A DNA stretch of 64,000 nucleotides, taken from assembly GCF_017603825.1 (NCBI RefSeq), contig NZ_CP072014.1:1302001-1366000 (forward strand), given 5' to 3'. The DNA is from Arthrobacter crystallopoietes (lineage in GTDB: Bacteria; Actinomycetota; Actinomycetes; Actinomycetales; Micrococcaceae). The position numbers and the translations under genes were made by a program. This document shows, piece after piece, positions 44,098 to 52,585 of this stretch (positions are counted from its first letter, which is position 1; every line of letters begins with the position of its first letter). Below the pieces are notes generated by a model. That model saw nothing but the letters and a program-made list of their open reading frames with translations. It was not told the DNA's origin and searched no databases.

Positions 44098-44111
44098 TTG
44101 TAGTTCGACAA
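44098..44111. promoter_or_regulatory. Candidate LysR box between the divergent genes
   Basis: TTGT-N6-ACAA (44098-44111) is an AT-rich dyad in an otherwise GC-rich gap between the LysR and MBL-hydrolase starts. It fits the loose T-N11-A-type symmetry of LysR sites, but it is a single occurrence. Confidence 0.4.
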
Positions 44112-44174
44112 ATGTGATGTGGCGCACCATCCTCGAATAAGGAACTATTTCTCCCGTTCGGAAGGACTGGCCGC

Positions 44175-45236
44175 ATGCAGCATCAGGCCCCCTATGTGAT
44201 TACCCTCGGCACTGCCGGCGGCCCCCGCTGGTGGAAGGACCATCAGGGCACCCCGCGTTTCGGCATTGCCACCGCCGTCGTCGTCAATAACATGTGGTAC
44301 CTGGTGGACTGCGGTCAGGGAGCGGGCCGTCAGGCCAATGCGGCCGGCCTGGACATGGCGGATCTGGGCGGTATTTTCATCACCCATATGCACTCGGATC
44401 ACACCGTGGACCTGCCCTCGCTACTGCTCTTCGGCGCGTTCGAACTGAAGAACTCTCCGCGGGGGCCCATCCCCATCGTCGGGCCGGGAGACCGGGGTAA
44501 ACTGCCGCCGCTTTCGCCGCGCGCCACCTCCGTCCCAATGCCTGTCGCGCCGCTGCGGCCGACGCCGGGTGTCGCTGGGCTGGTGGAGGGATTGCTGGGC
44601 GCGTATGCCACGGACTGCAACGACCGGATTTTCGATTCACTCGCTAAAAGCCCGATCGAGCAGTTTGAGCCGCGGGAGATCACTTTGCCCGCGGGCATCG
44701 GATTTGATCCCGATGTCAACGTCGCCCCGGAGATGGAGCCCTTCGAGGTGTTCCGGGATGCGCACGTTACCGTGAGTGCCATCCTGGTTTCGCACCATCC
44801 GACGGCGCCTGCCTTTGCCTTCAGATTCGATACCGAGGCCGGCTCCGTGACAATCTCTGGCGACACCGCCCCCTGCACCAACATGGTGCGCCTGGCCAGC
44901 GGCACGGACCTGCTGCTGCACGAGGCAATCAACCTGGAAATTCTCGCCCGCCAGTACTCTGACGCGGAGATGCTCCAGGCCACCATGGACCACCACCGCC
45001 GTGCCCACACAACGGCCGCGGAGGCCGGCCAAATTGCGAACGACGCCGGTGCTCGCCACCTTGCGCTGCACCATCTGGTTCCGAGTTATTCACCGCCGGA
45101 GGCTTGGGCCGAGGCCCGCTCCACCTACAACGGGACCTTGAGCATCCCCGACGATCTCGAGGTCATCCCTTTCGGCCGCCACGACACCGAAGTGCTGGCC
45201 ATGCCCGTCACCGCCGGCAGTGCTGCCGCCCGGTAA
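44175..45236 (+). CDS. MBL-fold metallohydrolase (paralogue of the gene at 10608)
   Basis: A 353-residue metallo-beta-lactamase-fold enzyme. The metal motif is HMHSDH (residues 71-76), the start YVITLGTAGGP recalls its paralogue, and SGDTAPCTNM with the later HHLVP supply further ligands. Compared with the paralogue it has an insertion of ~45 residues between the two metal halves. GGAAGG precedes the ATG. It is 16 bp before an MHS transporter, so the transported compound or its first metabolite is probably an ester or lactone that this enzyme opens. The substrate is unknown. Confidence 0.82.
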   Translation: MQHQAPYVITLGTAGGPRWWKDHQGTPRFGIATAVVVNNMWYLVDCGQGAGRQANAAGLDMADLGGIFITHMHSDHTVDLPSLLLFGAFELKNSPRGPIPIVGPGDRGKLPPLSPRATSVPMPVAPLRPTPGVAGLVEGLLGAYATDCNDRIFDSLAKSPIEQFEPREITLPAGIGFDPDVNVAPEMEPFEVFRDAHVTVSAILVSHHPTAPAFAFRFDTEAGSVTISGDTAPCTNMVRLASGTDLLLHEAINLEILARQYSDAEMLQATMDHHRRAHTTAAEAGQIANDAGARHLALHHLVPSYSPPEAWAEARSTYNGTLSIPDDLEVIPFGRHDTEVLAMPVTAGSAAAR

Positions 45237-45252
45237 AGATTAAGGACACGTC

Positions 45253-46668
45253 ATGACCACTCAGCCGCAGAATCCGGTTGCGCCCGGCGGAAGCTATACC
45301 GCGGGCCCGCGCGAAATGCGCAGGATCCTCTTCTCCAGCTTCCTGGGCACCGCCGTCGAATATTACGACTTCATCCTCTACGCCACCGCCGCCGGTATCG
45401 TGTTCAACCAGGTATTCTTCGCGGGAATGGACCCGAACCTGGCAATCCTCGTTTCCTTCGGCACCCTCGCCGTGGGGTATATTGCCCGTCCTTTGGGTGG
45501 CTTCATCTTCGGCCATCTCGGTGACCTCTTGGGGCGTAAGGCGATTCTCGTCGGTACGGTCCTGATGATGGGCATCGCGTCCACGCTCATCGGTCTGCTG
45601 CCGACGAGCGAGCAGATCGGCGTCTGGGCTCCCATCCTGCTTGTTTCGCTCCGCCTGCTCCAAGGTATCGCCGTTGGTGGCGAATGGGGCGGGGCGATGC
45701 TGCTGGCTTTTGAGAACGCGAAGAAGGAATCCCGCGGATTCGCGTCGGCCTTCGCCTACATGGGTGCACCTGCCGGGACAATCCTCGGCACACTGATGCT
45801 CTCGGCGATGACAACTCTGCCCGACGGACAGTTCCTGGAGTGGGGCTGGCGAGTGCCGTTCATTCTCTCAGCTGTCCTGATGGGGCTGGCGATCTTCATC
45901 CGGATGAAGGTCTCGGAGTCCCGGGTCTTCAAGGAGATCTCGGCAAAAAGCGAGGCGAAGAAGAAGCGTGTTCCCGCAGCCGAGCTGTTCCGCGAGCACC
46001 CCAAGTCGCTGTTGATCGCCGTTGCATCCGGACTCTCCGGCCAGATGGCACAGGGCTTGATGGGCGCCTGGGCTATTTCCTATGCAGTGCAGCAGGCGGT
46101 ACTGGCCCAGACAGAGGTGCTGAACCTCAAGGCCCTTGGAGGTGTCAGCACGATTCTGATGATCATCATTGCCTCCAAGCTCTCCGACCGGCTGGGCCGC
46201 CGTAAGGTTCTGATTTGGGGCAACATCGGCGCCATGCTGCTGGCCTTCCCCGTCATGTCCCTGCTGGAAATGGGTTCAACCGTGGCATTCATGCTCGCGA
46301 TCTTCCTTGGGCTGTCAGTTGTTCAGGGCTTCACCTCCGGGCCGTACGGCGCTTTCGTAGGCGAGCTGTTCCCGACCTCAGTGCGCTATTCCGGCACCTC
46401 CATCGGCTATCAGCTGGCCTCCACCCTGGGTGCCGGTTTCACACCGCTGATTGCGACGGCGCTGGTAGTCGCCGGTGGCGGTTCCCTCTGGATGGTGGCA
46501 TGCCTCTGGATCGCGTTCTCCGGCATGAGCCTGGTGGCACTGCTCGCGGCGAAGGACCGGTCGGGCCAGGATATCCAGCAGCTGGACGGGCCGGCAGCGG
46601 TAGCCGCCCCAGAAGGAACCAGCACCTCCACACAGAACGACGGCGAAACAGCAGCGGTACGAGCCTAA
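45253..46668 (+). CDS. MFS transporter, MHS family (second copy)
   Basis: A 471-residue symporter. It has FSSFLGTAVEYYDFILYATA in helix 1 and the loop signature GHLGDLLGRKA. The C-terminal ~40 residues are a hydrophilic Gln/Ser/Thr/Ala-rich tail. It is clearly related to the transporter at 545-1930. It forms an operon with the MBL hydrolase and probably answers to the divergent LysR protein. Substrates of this branch are organic acids such as shikimate, aromatic acids and dicarboxylates; which one is not evident. Confidence 0.88.
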   Translation: MTTQPQNPVAPGGSYTAGPREMRRILFSSFLGTAVEYYDFILYATAAGIVFNQVFFAGMDPNLAILVSFGTLAVGYIARPLGGFIFGHLGDLLGRKAILVGTVLMMGIASTLIGLLPTSEQIGVWAPILLVSLRLLQGIAVGGEWGGAMLLAFENAKKESRGFASAFAYMGAPAGTILGTLMLSAMTTLPDGQFLEWGWRVPFILSAVLMGLAIFIRMKVSESRVFKEISAKSEAKKKRVPAAELFREHPKSLLIAVASGLSGQMAQGLMGAWAISYAVQQAVLAQTEVLNLKALGGVSTILMIIIASKLSDRLGRRKVLIWGNIGAMLLAFPVMSLLEMGSTVAFMLAIFLGLSVVQGFTSGPYGAFVGELFPTSVRYSGTSIGYQLASTLGAGFTPLIATALVVAGGGSLWMVACLWIAFSGMSLVALLAAKDRSGQDIQQLDGPAAVAAPEGTSTSTQNDGETAAVRA

Positions 46669-46674
46669 AGGTAA

Positions 46675-46712
46675 GAGCCGGCCGGGAAGATGCAACTCTT
46701 CCCGGCCGGCTC
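46675..46712 (+). terminator. Terminator after the MHS transporter (near-identical copy at 55333)
   Basis: A 15-bp perfect stem GAGCCGGCCGGGAAG/CTTCCCGGCCGGCTC (46675-46689 with 46698-46712) with the loop ATGCAACT. The same 38-bp element with one loop base changed follows the BCCT gene at 55333-55370. Confidence 0.8.
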
Positions 46713-46728
46713 TCATGCGTCGTACTCG

Positions 46729-46753
46729 GGCCGGACGATAGATTCGTCCGGCC
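46729..46753 (-). terminator. Terminator of the minus-strand catabolic operon
   Basis: A 10-bp perfect stem GGCCGGACGA/TCGTCCGGCC (46729-46738 with 46744-46753) around TAGAT, 25 bp beyond the last gene of the minus operon. It lies back to back with the plus-strand terminator at 46675. Confidence 0.65.
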
Positions 46754-46777
46754 GGCTCGTGGGGCACTGCGTCTCTT

Positions 46778-47083
46778 CTACCCCATGTGTTCGAAATGGG
46801 CGCGGACCTTGGTGCCGTCCTCGTTGAGCCAGCCTTGCTTCCCGGCATACGAGATCATCCCGGCGAAGCCCTCGCTCCACTCGGACAGTTCGGCCGGCCC
46901 GCTGCGGCGAAGCCTCTCCACGTCCAGCCAGGCGTGGTCGCCATCCACCGCACCTAAGCCGTTGGCCTGCAGCGCAGCAGAGATTCCGTCCACGTCCACG
47001 CCGTGAGCACGGACAGCAAGCTCGCGGAGGTTTTCAACGTCCTGTACGGAAGCTTCCCTGGCTGAATGGACCTTCACATACAT
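46778..47083 (-). CDS. Unknown 101-residue protein, last gene of the monooxygenase operon
   Basis: No family is recognised. The protein is soluble and acidic, without signal peptide, membrane helix or cysteine. The first half is helical (ASVQDVENLRELAVRAHGVD) and the C-terminus is WLNEDGTKVRAHFEHMG. It contains several tryptophans and His residues but no known metal motif. Its ATG overlaps the tautomerase stop by one base (TGATG), so it is translationally coupled and belongs to the operon. A pathway-specific accessory or small enzyme is possible; nothing in the sequence decides this. Confidence 0.7.
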   Translation of the reverse strand: MYVKVHSAREASVQDVENLRELAVRAHGVDVDGISAALQANGLGAVDGDHAWLDVERLRRSGPAELSEWSEGFAGMISYAGKQGWLNEDGTKVRAHFEHMG

Positions 47084-47298
47084 CAGGCGCGCTCGGGTTC
47101 CGGCGATGCCTGCTGTCGTTCCGCGATGGTCTGGTTGGCTTTGGACCAGTGGGTGGTCGGAACCTCACGGATAATCACCGTGGTGTTTTCGGGAAGCGCG
47201 CCGACGGATTCTTCTGCGGCCCGGTGCAGGGCAGCGGTTAGTTCCCGCAGTTGATCCGGCGTGCGGCCCTCGGCAATGGACACCTCAATCAGTGGCAT
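47083..47298 (-). CDS. 4-oxalocrotonate tautomerase family protein
   Basis: A 71-residue tautomerase. After Met removal the catalytic Pro1 (MPLIEVSIAEGRTPDQLREL) is exposed, as in 4-oxalocrotonate tautomerase. The later VIIREVPTTHWSKANQTIAER matches the family's second half. These enzymes move enol/keto double bonds in ring-cleavage products such as 2-hydroxymuconate. It lies 9 bp after the ALDH stop in the operon and overlaps the next gene. It probably isomerises an unsaturated ring-opened intermediate. Confidence 0.9.
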   Translation of the reverse strand: MPLIEVSIAEGRTPDQLRELTAALHRAAEESVGALPENTTVIIREVPTTHWSKANQTIAERQQASPEPERA

Positions 47299-47307
47299 TC
47301 GTTTCTC

Positions 47308-48789
47308 CTATGCGCGCATGACGAACGGGTCCGCTACGGGGCCCTCATCGGTGTTGATCCAGACACTCTTCAACCGCGTGTATTCGTGCATGGACTCCAG
47401 TCCGTGCTCGATGCCCACGCCGCTATTCTTGAACCCCTGCCGCGGCGACATCGGCGACATCGCACGATAGGTGTTGACCCAGACGGTGCCGGCCTCCAGC
47501 CGGCGGCTCATCCGGTGCGCCCTGGCCAGGTTCTGCGTCCAGACGCCGGCGGCGAGGCCGTACTGCGTGTCATTGGCCAAGCGCAGGACCTCTTCCTCGG
47601 AGTCGAAGGGCATGATGGCAGCGACCGGTCCGAAGATCTCCTCGCGGACCACGCGCATCGAATTATCGACGTCGGTCAGGACAGTCGGCGCGTAGAAGTA
47701 ACCGGGCAGATCAATCTCTGGCCGACCGCCGCCGGTCAGTACCTTGGCGCCTTCCGAGACGCCCAACTCAACGTAGGAGCCGACCTTTTCCTGCTGGGCA
47801 GCGAATGCCAGCGGACCGAGTTCGGTGCTGTCCTCGCGCGGATCGCCGATCACGATGCTCTTTGCCCGAGCGGAGACTTTCTCCAGCAGCTCGTCGTACA
47901 CGGACCGGTGTGCGAAGACGCGGCTGCCGGCAATGCAGGTCTGGCCGGCAGCGGCGAAGATGCCGGCGACCACTCCCATGGCAGCGTTGGAGATATTGGC
48001 GTCCTCGAACACAATGTTCGGGCTCTTGCCGCCCAGTTCCAAGGTGCAGCCGATGAAGCGCGCTGCCGCGGAAGCCGCGATGGCGGAACCGGTGGCGGTG
48101 GAACCGGTAAAGGAGATCTTGGCAATCTCCGGGTGGTCCACCAGCGCGGCGCCGGCCTCGGCGCCCAGGCCGGTCACTACGTTGACCACACCGTCGGGGA
48201 ACCCGGCCTCGACGGTCAGTTCGGCCAGCCGCAGCACGGTGCGGGAGGTGTATTCGGACGGCTTGATGACCAAGGTGTTGCCGGCAGCCAGCGCTGGGGC
48301 AAGCTTCGACGTCGTCAAGGTCAGGGGAGAGTTCCAGGGGGTGATGGCGCCGACCACGCCGAGCGGTTCGCGCTGGGTGTAGTTGAGGACGGCGGGATTC
48401 ATTGTTGGAATCTGGCTGCCCTGCACCTTGTCCGCCAGTCCGGCGTAGTAATACAGGTACTCGGGCAGTGTTGCCAGTTGCCCGCGCATTTCACGCAGCA
48501 GCTTGCCGTTGTCCGCGGTTTCCATCTGCGCCAGTTCCTCGGCATGCTCGCCGACGAGGTCGCCCAGCTTGCGCAGGAGATGGCCGCGCTTGGTCTGGCT
48601 CAGGTCACGCCAGAGCGGATTCTCGAAGGCTGCGCGGGCAGCGCGGACGGCCGTGTCGACATCGGCCTTGCTGCCGCGGGCGGCAGCGTAGAGGACCTCG
48701 AGGGTGGCCGGGTTGGTGCTCTCGAAATAGGCGCCTTCGGCAGGGGTGGCCCATTTGCCGTTGATGAAGTGCTCGTATTGCCTAGTCAT
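47308..48789 (-). CDS. Aldehyde dehydrogenase of the monooxygenase operon
   Basis: A 493-residue NAD(P)-dependent aldehyde dehydrogenase. It has GAITPWNSPL, LELGGKSPNIVF with the general-base Glu, and AAAGQTCIAGSR with the nucleophile. It resembles semialdehyde and phenylacetaldehyde/betaine-aldehyde-type enzymes. Its start overlaps the hydrolase gene by 8 bp. In the known trigonelline and pyridine pathways an ALDH oxidises the semialdehyde made by flavin-dependent ring cleavage; that is the proposed role here. A 2-hydroxymuconic-semialdehyde-type function would also fit the tautomerase next door. Confidence 0.9.
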   Translation of the reverse strand: MTRQYEHFINGKWATPAEGAYFESTNPATLEVLYAAARGSKADVDTAVRAARAAFENPLWRDLSQTKRGHLLRKLGDLVGEHAEELAQMETADNGKLLREMRGQLATLPEYLYYYAGLADKVQGSQIPTMNPAVLNYTQREPLGVVGAITPWNSPLTLTTSKLAPALAAGNTLVIKPSEYTSRTVLRLAELTVEAGFPDGVVNVVTGLGAEAGAALVDHPEIAKISFTGSTATGSAIAASAAARFIGCTLELGGKSPNIVFEDANISNAAMGVVAGIFAAAGQTCIAGSRVFAHRSVYDELLEKVSARAKSIVIGDPREDSTELGPLAFAAQQEKVGSYVELGVSEGAKVLTGGGRPEIDLPGYFYAPTVLTDVDNSMRVVREEIFGPVAAIMPFDSEEEVLRLANDTQYGLAAGVWTQNLARAHRMSRRLEAGTVWVNTYRAMSPMSPRQGFKNSGVGIEHGLESMHEYTRLKSVWINTDEGPVADPFVMRA

Positions 48790-49534
48790 GGATATCTCGA
48801 CTCGATTCTTCGATGAACTCGATGATGATGCGTGCCAGTTCCGCCGGGCGCTGCACGGGCAGCATGTGCCGCGTATTAGGTACGACGGCGGTGCGGGCGC
48901 CGGGAATTGCCTCGCCTAAACGCCGGGTCATCTCCGGCGTGGAGCCCGGGTCCTGGTCTCCGGTCACGGCCAGGGACGGCACCGCGATGGTCCCGAGCTC
49001 GGCCCCGATTTCAGCGTCGGCTGTGGCAAACACGCGGTATGCATGCAGGTAGGAGCTCGGATCGTTGGCCAGCAGCGTCCGGCGGACACCGGCCACCGTG
49101 GCCGGATCCGTGCCGGCATCGGCCGGGAACCAGCGCTGGATGGACGCCTCCACGCTCCCGGAGAAGTCCGTGGCGGCATTCTGCAGCCGGGCATCCACGG
49201 ATTCAGCCTCCTGAAGCGTCCGCAGGCAGACCGAACTGACGCTGGTGAGGGTGGCCACCCGCTCCGGATGGAACCGGGCCAGATGCTGTGCGATCAGTGC
49301 CCCCAGCGAAAACCCGACAAGGTGGGCTCGCGCTGGGAGCCGGTTCGCGACGTCGTCCGCCAGGTCGCCAAGCGAAACTTCCCGTTCCAGCGGCGGCCGG
49401 CTGCCGTGGCCGGGCAGATCCAGGGCAAGGACCTCACGGTCGCTGGCCCGGCTTACTTCGTCCCGGAACTGGTCCCACATGGTGCTGTCCAGCCCCACAC
49501 CGTGGAGCAGGACGATCGGCAGTTTCGCGTCCAT
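48782..49534 (-). CDS. Alpha/beta-fold hydrolase of the monooxygenase operon
   Basis: A 250-residue alpha/beta hydrolase. It has the oxyanion loop LLHGVGLDSTMW, the nucleophile elbow GFSLGA (Ser76), the acid in TGDQDPGSTP and the histidine in PNTRHMLP. Relatives include 3-oxoadipate enol-lactonase, meta-cleavage hydrolases and E-2-(acetamidomethylene)succinate hydrolase. It is separated from the upstream DUF1185 gene by 2 bp and overlaps the ALDH gene by 8 bp. In a ring-cleavage pathway it would hydrolyse the enamide or lactone intermediate. Confidence 0.9.
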   Translation of the reverse strand: MDAKLPIVLLHGVGLDSTMWDQFRDEVSRASDREVLALDLPGHGSRPPLEREVSLGDLADDVANRLPARAHLVGFSLGALIAQHLARFHPERVATLTSVSSVCLRTLQEAESVDARLQNAATDFSGSVEASIQRWFPADAGTDPATVAGVRRTLLANDPSSYLHAYRVFATADAEIGAELGTIAVPSLAVTGDQDPGSTPEMTRRLGEAIPGARTAVVPNTRHMLPVQRPAELARIIIEFIEESSRDIHD

Positions 49535-49536
49535 GG

Positions 49537-50088
49537 CTACTGTTCCGTTGACAGGGCTGCCAACCGCTGCTGCGGACGTCCCTGGGACGCAGCGGCGAGG
49601 GCGATGACGATCTCGCCCGGGTGCGGTGCATCGGCCAGCCGGACCTCAATGCTCTGGTGGTGCGAGCGGATGGTCGCGTCGGTGATGTGCTTGAGCGGAA
49701 TGTCGAACGTGACTCCGGCCGGTCCGCGCTTTTCCACAGCAGGCAGCAGGGTGGTGGCGTTGGCCGCATTGCGGAAGTGGTCGCCGAACTTCAGCGTATG
49801 GATCAGGGCCGAACCATGCTCGATCTCGCCGTCCAGGCCGACGATCGCGGCCTTGCCGTAGGCTTCGACATTCCCGCCCAGTGTCTTGACCACGCGCGGT
49901 GCGAGGAGTTCGCCGATGTCGGACGCTACCGCGTCGATGCCGGCGGTGAGGTCTTCGACGAATCCCTGTCCGTGCCAGGGGTTCTCGATGATCGCGGCGA
50001 CGACAACGACACGGGCGTTAGGTTCGACGGGCCGGCCGCCCTCGGTGAGGGTCTCTTCAACCAGAGTGACGATCTTGCGGACGTTCAT
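49537..50088 (-). CDS. DUF1185 (PF06684, 'amino acid synthesis') protein, copy 2
   Basis: A 183-residue protein of the PF06684 family. It shows the conserved N-terminus MNVRKIVTLVEETL, NPWHGQGFVEDL, GKAAIVGLDGEIEHGSALIHT and SHHQSIEVRL. Family structures have a chorismate-mutase-like fold; no reaction is established to my knowledge. Its start overlaps the stop of copy 1 (ATGA) and the two are clearly paralogues, so they may form a heteromer. Being inside a monooxygenase operon points to a catabolic step such as isomerisation or hydrolysis of a ring-opened intermediate. Confidence 0.85.
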   Translation of the reverse strand: MNVRKIVTLVEETLTEGGRPVEPNARVVVVAAIIENPWHGQGFVEDLTAGIDAVASDIGELLAPRVVKTLGGNVEAYGKAAIVGLDGEIEHGSALIHTLKFGDHFRNAANATTLLPAVEKRGPAGVTFDIPLKHITDATIRSHHQSIEVRLADAPHPGEIVIALAAASQGRPQQRLAALSTEQ

Positions 50089-50714
50089 GCGGTGGCTCCT
50101 TCAAGAGTGCGGGAAGTTACTGCAGGGTCGGTTTTGCGGTCGCCGATTCTGGCGTGCGGACGCGGTCCGGTTGAGGCCGCGGCAACGACGACGATCTCGT
50201 CCGCCCGGGGCCCGTCCGGAATCCGGGCGGTAATGGTCTGGTAGTGGCTGCGGGTTGCCGCGTGGGTCTTGTGCCACATCGGCACGACCAGCGGTTGCCC
50301 CGCTTCGGCCCGGTCGTCGGCGAAGCAGATGATGGACGAGCCGTCGAGGTACTCCCGGACAAGGTTGCCGAAGAACGGAGTATGGATCAGTGCACCCGCG
50401 TGCTCGATCTCGCCTCCGATTCCGACGATGGCGGCCTTGCCGAAGGCCTCGATCTCCTCAACGCCGCCGAGTCCGTCAATCAGACGGTCGGTCAGCGCCT
50501 TGGCGATGTGCGGGGCGACCCGCTGGGCCTCGGGTCCCAGATCCGTGTCCGGTCCGGTGCCGTTCCAAGGGTTGGTAATAACAGCGGCTGCGGTGGCCCG
50601 CAGGGCCGGCACCGGTGGCATGGTGCCGTTCTCTACCAAAATCTCTTCCTGGTAGTAGACGATCTTCCGGATGCCGGCGGCTACGTCCGGCGTGGGCTGC
50701 TCAATGCTAGTCAA
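50085..50714 (-). CDS. DUF1185 (PF06684) protein, copy 1
   Basis: A 209-residue paralogue of the next gene. Matching blocks are GIRKIVYYQEEILVENG, NPWNGTGPDTDL, FGKAAIVGIGGEIEHAGALIHTPFFG and SHYQTITARI. It has ~11 extra residues in front and a longer C-terminal tail. The GEIEHxxALIHT stretch, shared by both copies, holds two conserved histidines and two acids and probably lines the active site. It overlaps the monooxygenase gene by 8 bp, which ties it functionally to that enzyme. Confidence 0.85.
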   Translation of the reverse strand: MTSIEQPTPDVAAGIRKIVYYQEEILVENGTMPPVPALRATAAAVITNPWNGTGPDTDLGPEAQRVAPHIAKALTDRLIDGLGGVEEIEAFGKAAIVGIGGEIEHAGALIHTPFFGNLVREYLDGSSIICFADDRAEAGQPLVVPMWHKTHAATRSHYQTITARIPDGPRADEIVVVAAASTGPRPHARIGDRKTDPAVTSRTLEGATA

Positions 50715-51825
50715 AGTGGGGCTTCACTTTCTCGGAGAACAGCTCGAGGCTGCGCATTGCCTTTTCGTGCTTCAAGCCGGGGTGCGTGGTCCAGAGCATC
50801 ATGTGCTCAAGGCCGACTTCGCGCTTCAGTTCGTGGATCTTTTCGGTGACGAACTCGGGCGTGCCGACCAGCATGTTGCGGTCCATCAGGAGGTCGAAGT
50901 CCAGCTTGTGCTCGTCGGTTAGATCTTCGCCCTCTTCCATCAGGTTGGACAGGCCGCGCCAGTGGGTGATCCATTTGTAGGTGTTCAGGACCGCTTCCTC
51001 GAACTCTTCGCGTGCCTGCTCCATCGTGTCCGCCACGTAGACATCGCGGACCAGGGCGATGCCCTCGCCGAGCGGAACCTCGCGGCCCTGGGCCTTGGAG
51101 GCATGTTCACGGTACAGCTCGAACCGCCCCTTGAGCGCGGACACCGGCGGCAGCCAGAAGATGCCCTGCACGCCGGTTTCAGCGGCACTGATGATGGAGC
51201 GGGGTGTATCGATGACCTGCCAGAGCGGGAGTTCGGGCTGCAACGGGCGGGGGACTACCGCCATCTTGGTGATCTCGCCGTTTTCGGTGAAGTCCGGGGT
51301 GGCGGGCGAGAGCGGGTGGCTCCACTTCACGCCCGGCGCGGGGAACTCGTAGAACTCGCCCTTGTGGCTGAAGAACTCGTTATTCCAGGCCTTCTGCAGG
51401 ATCTCCATGGTCTCGGCGAACAGCGCGCGGTTCTTTTCCTGGTCGCGCGGATCGGCCGCCGGGTTCAGGTTCAGTGCTTCGCGGCCATACAGGCCCCGGC
51501 CCACGCCTACTTCGAGGCGGCCGTCGGAGAGCTGGTCCAGCAGGGCGAGATCCTCGGCAAGCCGCAGCGGGTGCCAGAAGGTGACGATCGAGGCGGCCTG
51601 GCCGATACGGATCTTCGAGGTGCGCGCGGCAATGTCGACACCCATCATGATCGGGTTGGGGGTCAGCTCCTGCCCCTCGTGCCCGAAGTGGTGCTCCGTG
51701 TACCAGGTGGACCAGAAGCCGTACTTCTCTGCAGCGACCGCATACTCGCGGGCGTCCTTCATATGCTGGTTGTAGTTGGCCAGATCGCCGGGGGCGCCGA
51801 GGCCGTGGAAAATTGAAAAGCGCAT
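50707..51825 (-). CDS. LLM-class flavin-dependent monooxygenase (luciferase-like)
   Basis: A 372-residue bacterial-luciferase-fold oxygenase. It has WYTEHHFGHEGQELTPNPIMMG near residues 40-60, IRIGQAASIVTFWHPLRLAEDLALLDQLSDGRLEVGVGRG, the highly conserved LLM core, and a C-terminal WTTHPGLKHEKAM. These enzymes use reduced FMN supplied by a separate reductase; the SnoaL-flavin reductase fusion across the divergent promoter is the likely supplier. Related two-component LLM enzymes open the rings of trigonelline (TgnA) and pyridine (PyrA in Arthrobacter). It lies 48 bp after the GntR gene and is preceded by AAAGGA. Confidence 0.9.
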   Translation of the reverse strand: MRFSIFHGLGAPGDLANYNQHMKDAREYAVAAEKYGFWSTWYTEHHFGHEGQELTPNPIMMGVDIAARTSKIRIGQAASIVTFWHPLRLAEDLALLDQLSDGRLEVGVGRGLYGREALNLNPAADPRDQEKNRALFAETMEILQKAWNNEFFSHKGEFYEFPAPGVKWSHPLSPATPDFTENGEITKMAVVPRPLQPELPLWQVIDTPRSIISAAETGVQGIFWLPPVSALKGRFELYREHASKAQGREVPLGEGIALVRDVYVADTMEQAREEFEEAVLNTYKWITHWRGLSNLMEEGEDLTDEHKLDFDLLMDRNMLVGTPEFVTEKIHELKREVGLEHMMLWTTHPGLKHEKAMRSLELFSEKVKPHFD

Positions 51826-51873
51826 GGTTGGTCCTTTCAGGGTGGCTCAAAAATGGTTTAGCTAAGGAAGTCT

Positions 51874-52560
51874 TCAGTCAGTTCGGTCGCGCGAGTCCGT
51901 CAGGACTTCGCGGGAGGACGCATAGACGTGGTTGCGCATGGCCGCTTCGGCACCGAAATGGTCTTTGTCTTTGATCATGGCCAGCACGGTGCGGTGTTCC
52001 GAGGTGGAGGAGCTGATGCGGCCAGGGTGGCCGGCCGTGCGCAGTACCAGCCGGTGGTAGGCCAGCTGGTTCATCAGCCGCTCGTAGTGCTCGGCAAGTT
52101 TGCTGTTGTCCGCACCCGTGATGATCGTGTGGTGGAACTCGTGGACCAGCTCGGCGTAGCGTTCGACGTCCTGCTCGGCCGCCGCTTCGTCGGACTCCTC
52201 CACGTTGCGTTCAAGGATTGAAATCTCCCGTACTTTGCCCCGGCGGGCCAGCAGGCCTGCTGCGAGTCCTTCGAAGCTTTCCTTGAGCTGGAACAGTTCG
52301 ACAATCTCGCGTCGCGTGGGTTCACGGACGAAGGTGCCGACCTTAGGGCGAATCTCCACCAGGCCTTCATGCTGCAGCTGCTTCAATGCCTCGCGGATGG
52401 GAGTGCGGCTGACGTCGAATTCCTGTGCGAGGAAGACCTCGGACACCGGGGCTCCGGGGGGAAAGTCGCCTCCGAGGATAAGCGTGCGCACCTTATCGAG
52501 GAGAGGCTCTCCTTGAAGGGCACCGTTTCTGCCCGGCTGATTCACGATCGTCTGTTGCAT
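51874..52560 (-). CDS. GntR-family regulator, FadR/FCD subfamily
   Basis: A 228-residue regulator. The N-terminal winged helix has VSEVFLAQEFDVSRTPIREALKQLQHEGLVEIRPKVGTFV and a C-terminal all-helical FCD ligand domain carries the metal-binding residues in ELVHEFHHTII and SEHRTVLAMI. The start is taken as ATG 52560 because a promoter places the transcription start exactly there (leaderless); a frame extension to 52581 would cover the -10 box. It is first in the monooxygenase operon and probably represses it and the divergent flavin reductase-BCCT unit until an inducer acid binds. Confidence 0.92.
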   Translation of the reverse strand: MQQTIVNQPGRNGALQGEPLLDKVRTLILGGDFPPGAPVSEVFLAQEFDVSRTPIREALKQLQHEGLVEIRPKVGTFVREPTRREIVELFQLKESFEGLAAGLLARRGKVREISILERNVEESDEAAAEQDVERYAELVHEFHHTIITGADNSKLAEHYERLMNQLAYHRLVLRTAGHPGRISSSTSEHRTVLAMIKDKDHFGAEAAMRNHVYASSREVLTDSRDRTD

Positions 52561-52585
52561 ACATGAGACATTATGTTGCATGCAT
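52554..52585. promoter_or_regulatory. Two GTTGCATRCAT direct repeats (candidate GntR operator)
   Basis: GTTGCATACAT (52554-52564) and GTTGCATGCAT (52575-52585) are spaced by exactly 21 bp, two helical turns. The first covers the gntR start codon and predicted transcription start, the second lies inside the -35/-10 spacer. A third copy of GTTGCAT, inverted, covers the start codon of the divergent gene (52701-52707). Confidence 0.6.

Noticed and set aside
47251-48816. 521-codon plus-strand frame opposite the ALDH gene
   Set aside because: It is antisense to a gene with the full ALDH active site and is not bounded by a promoter or ribosome site.
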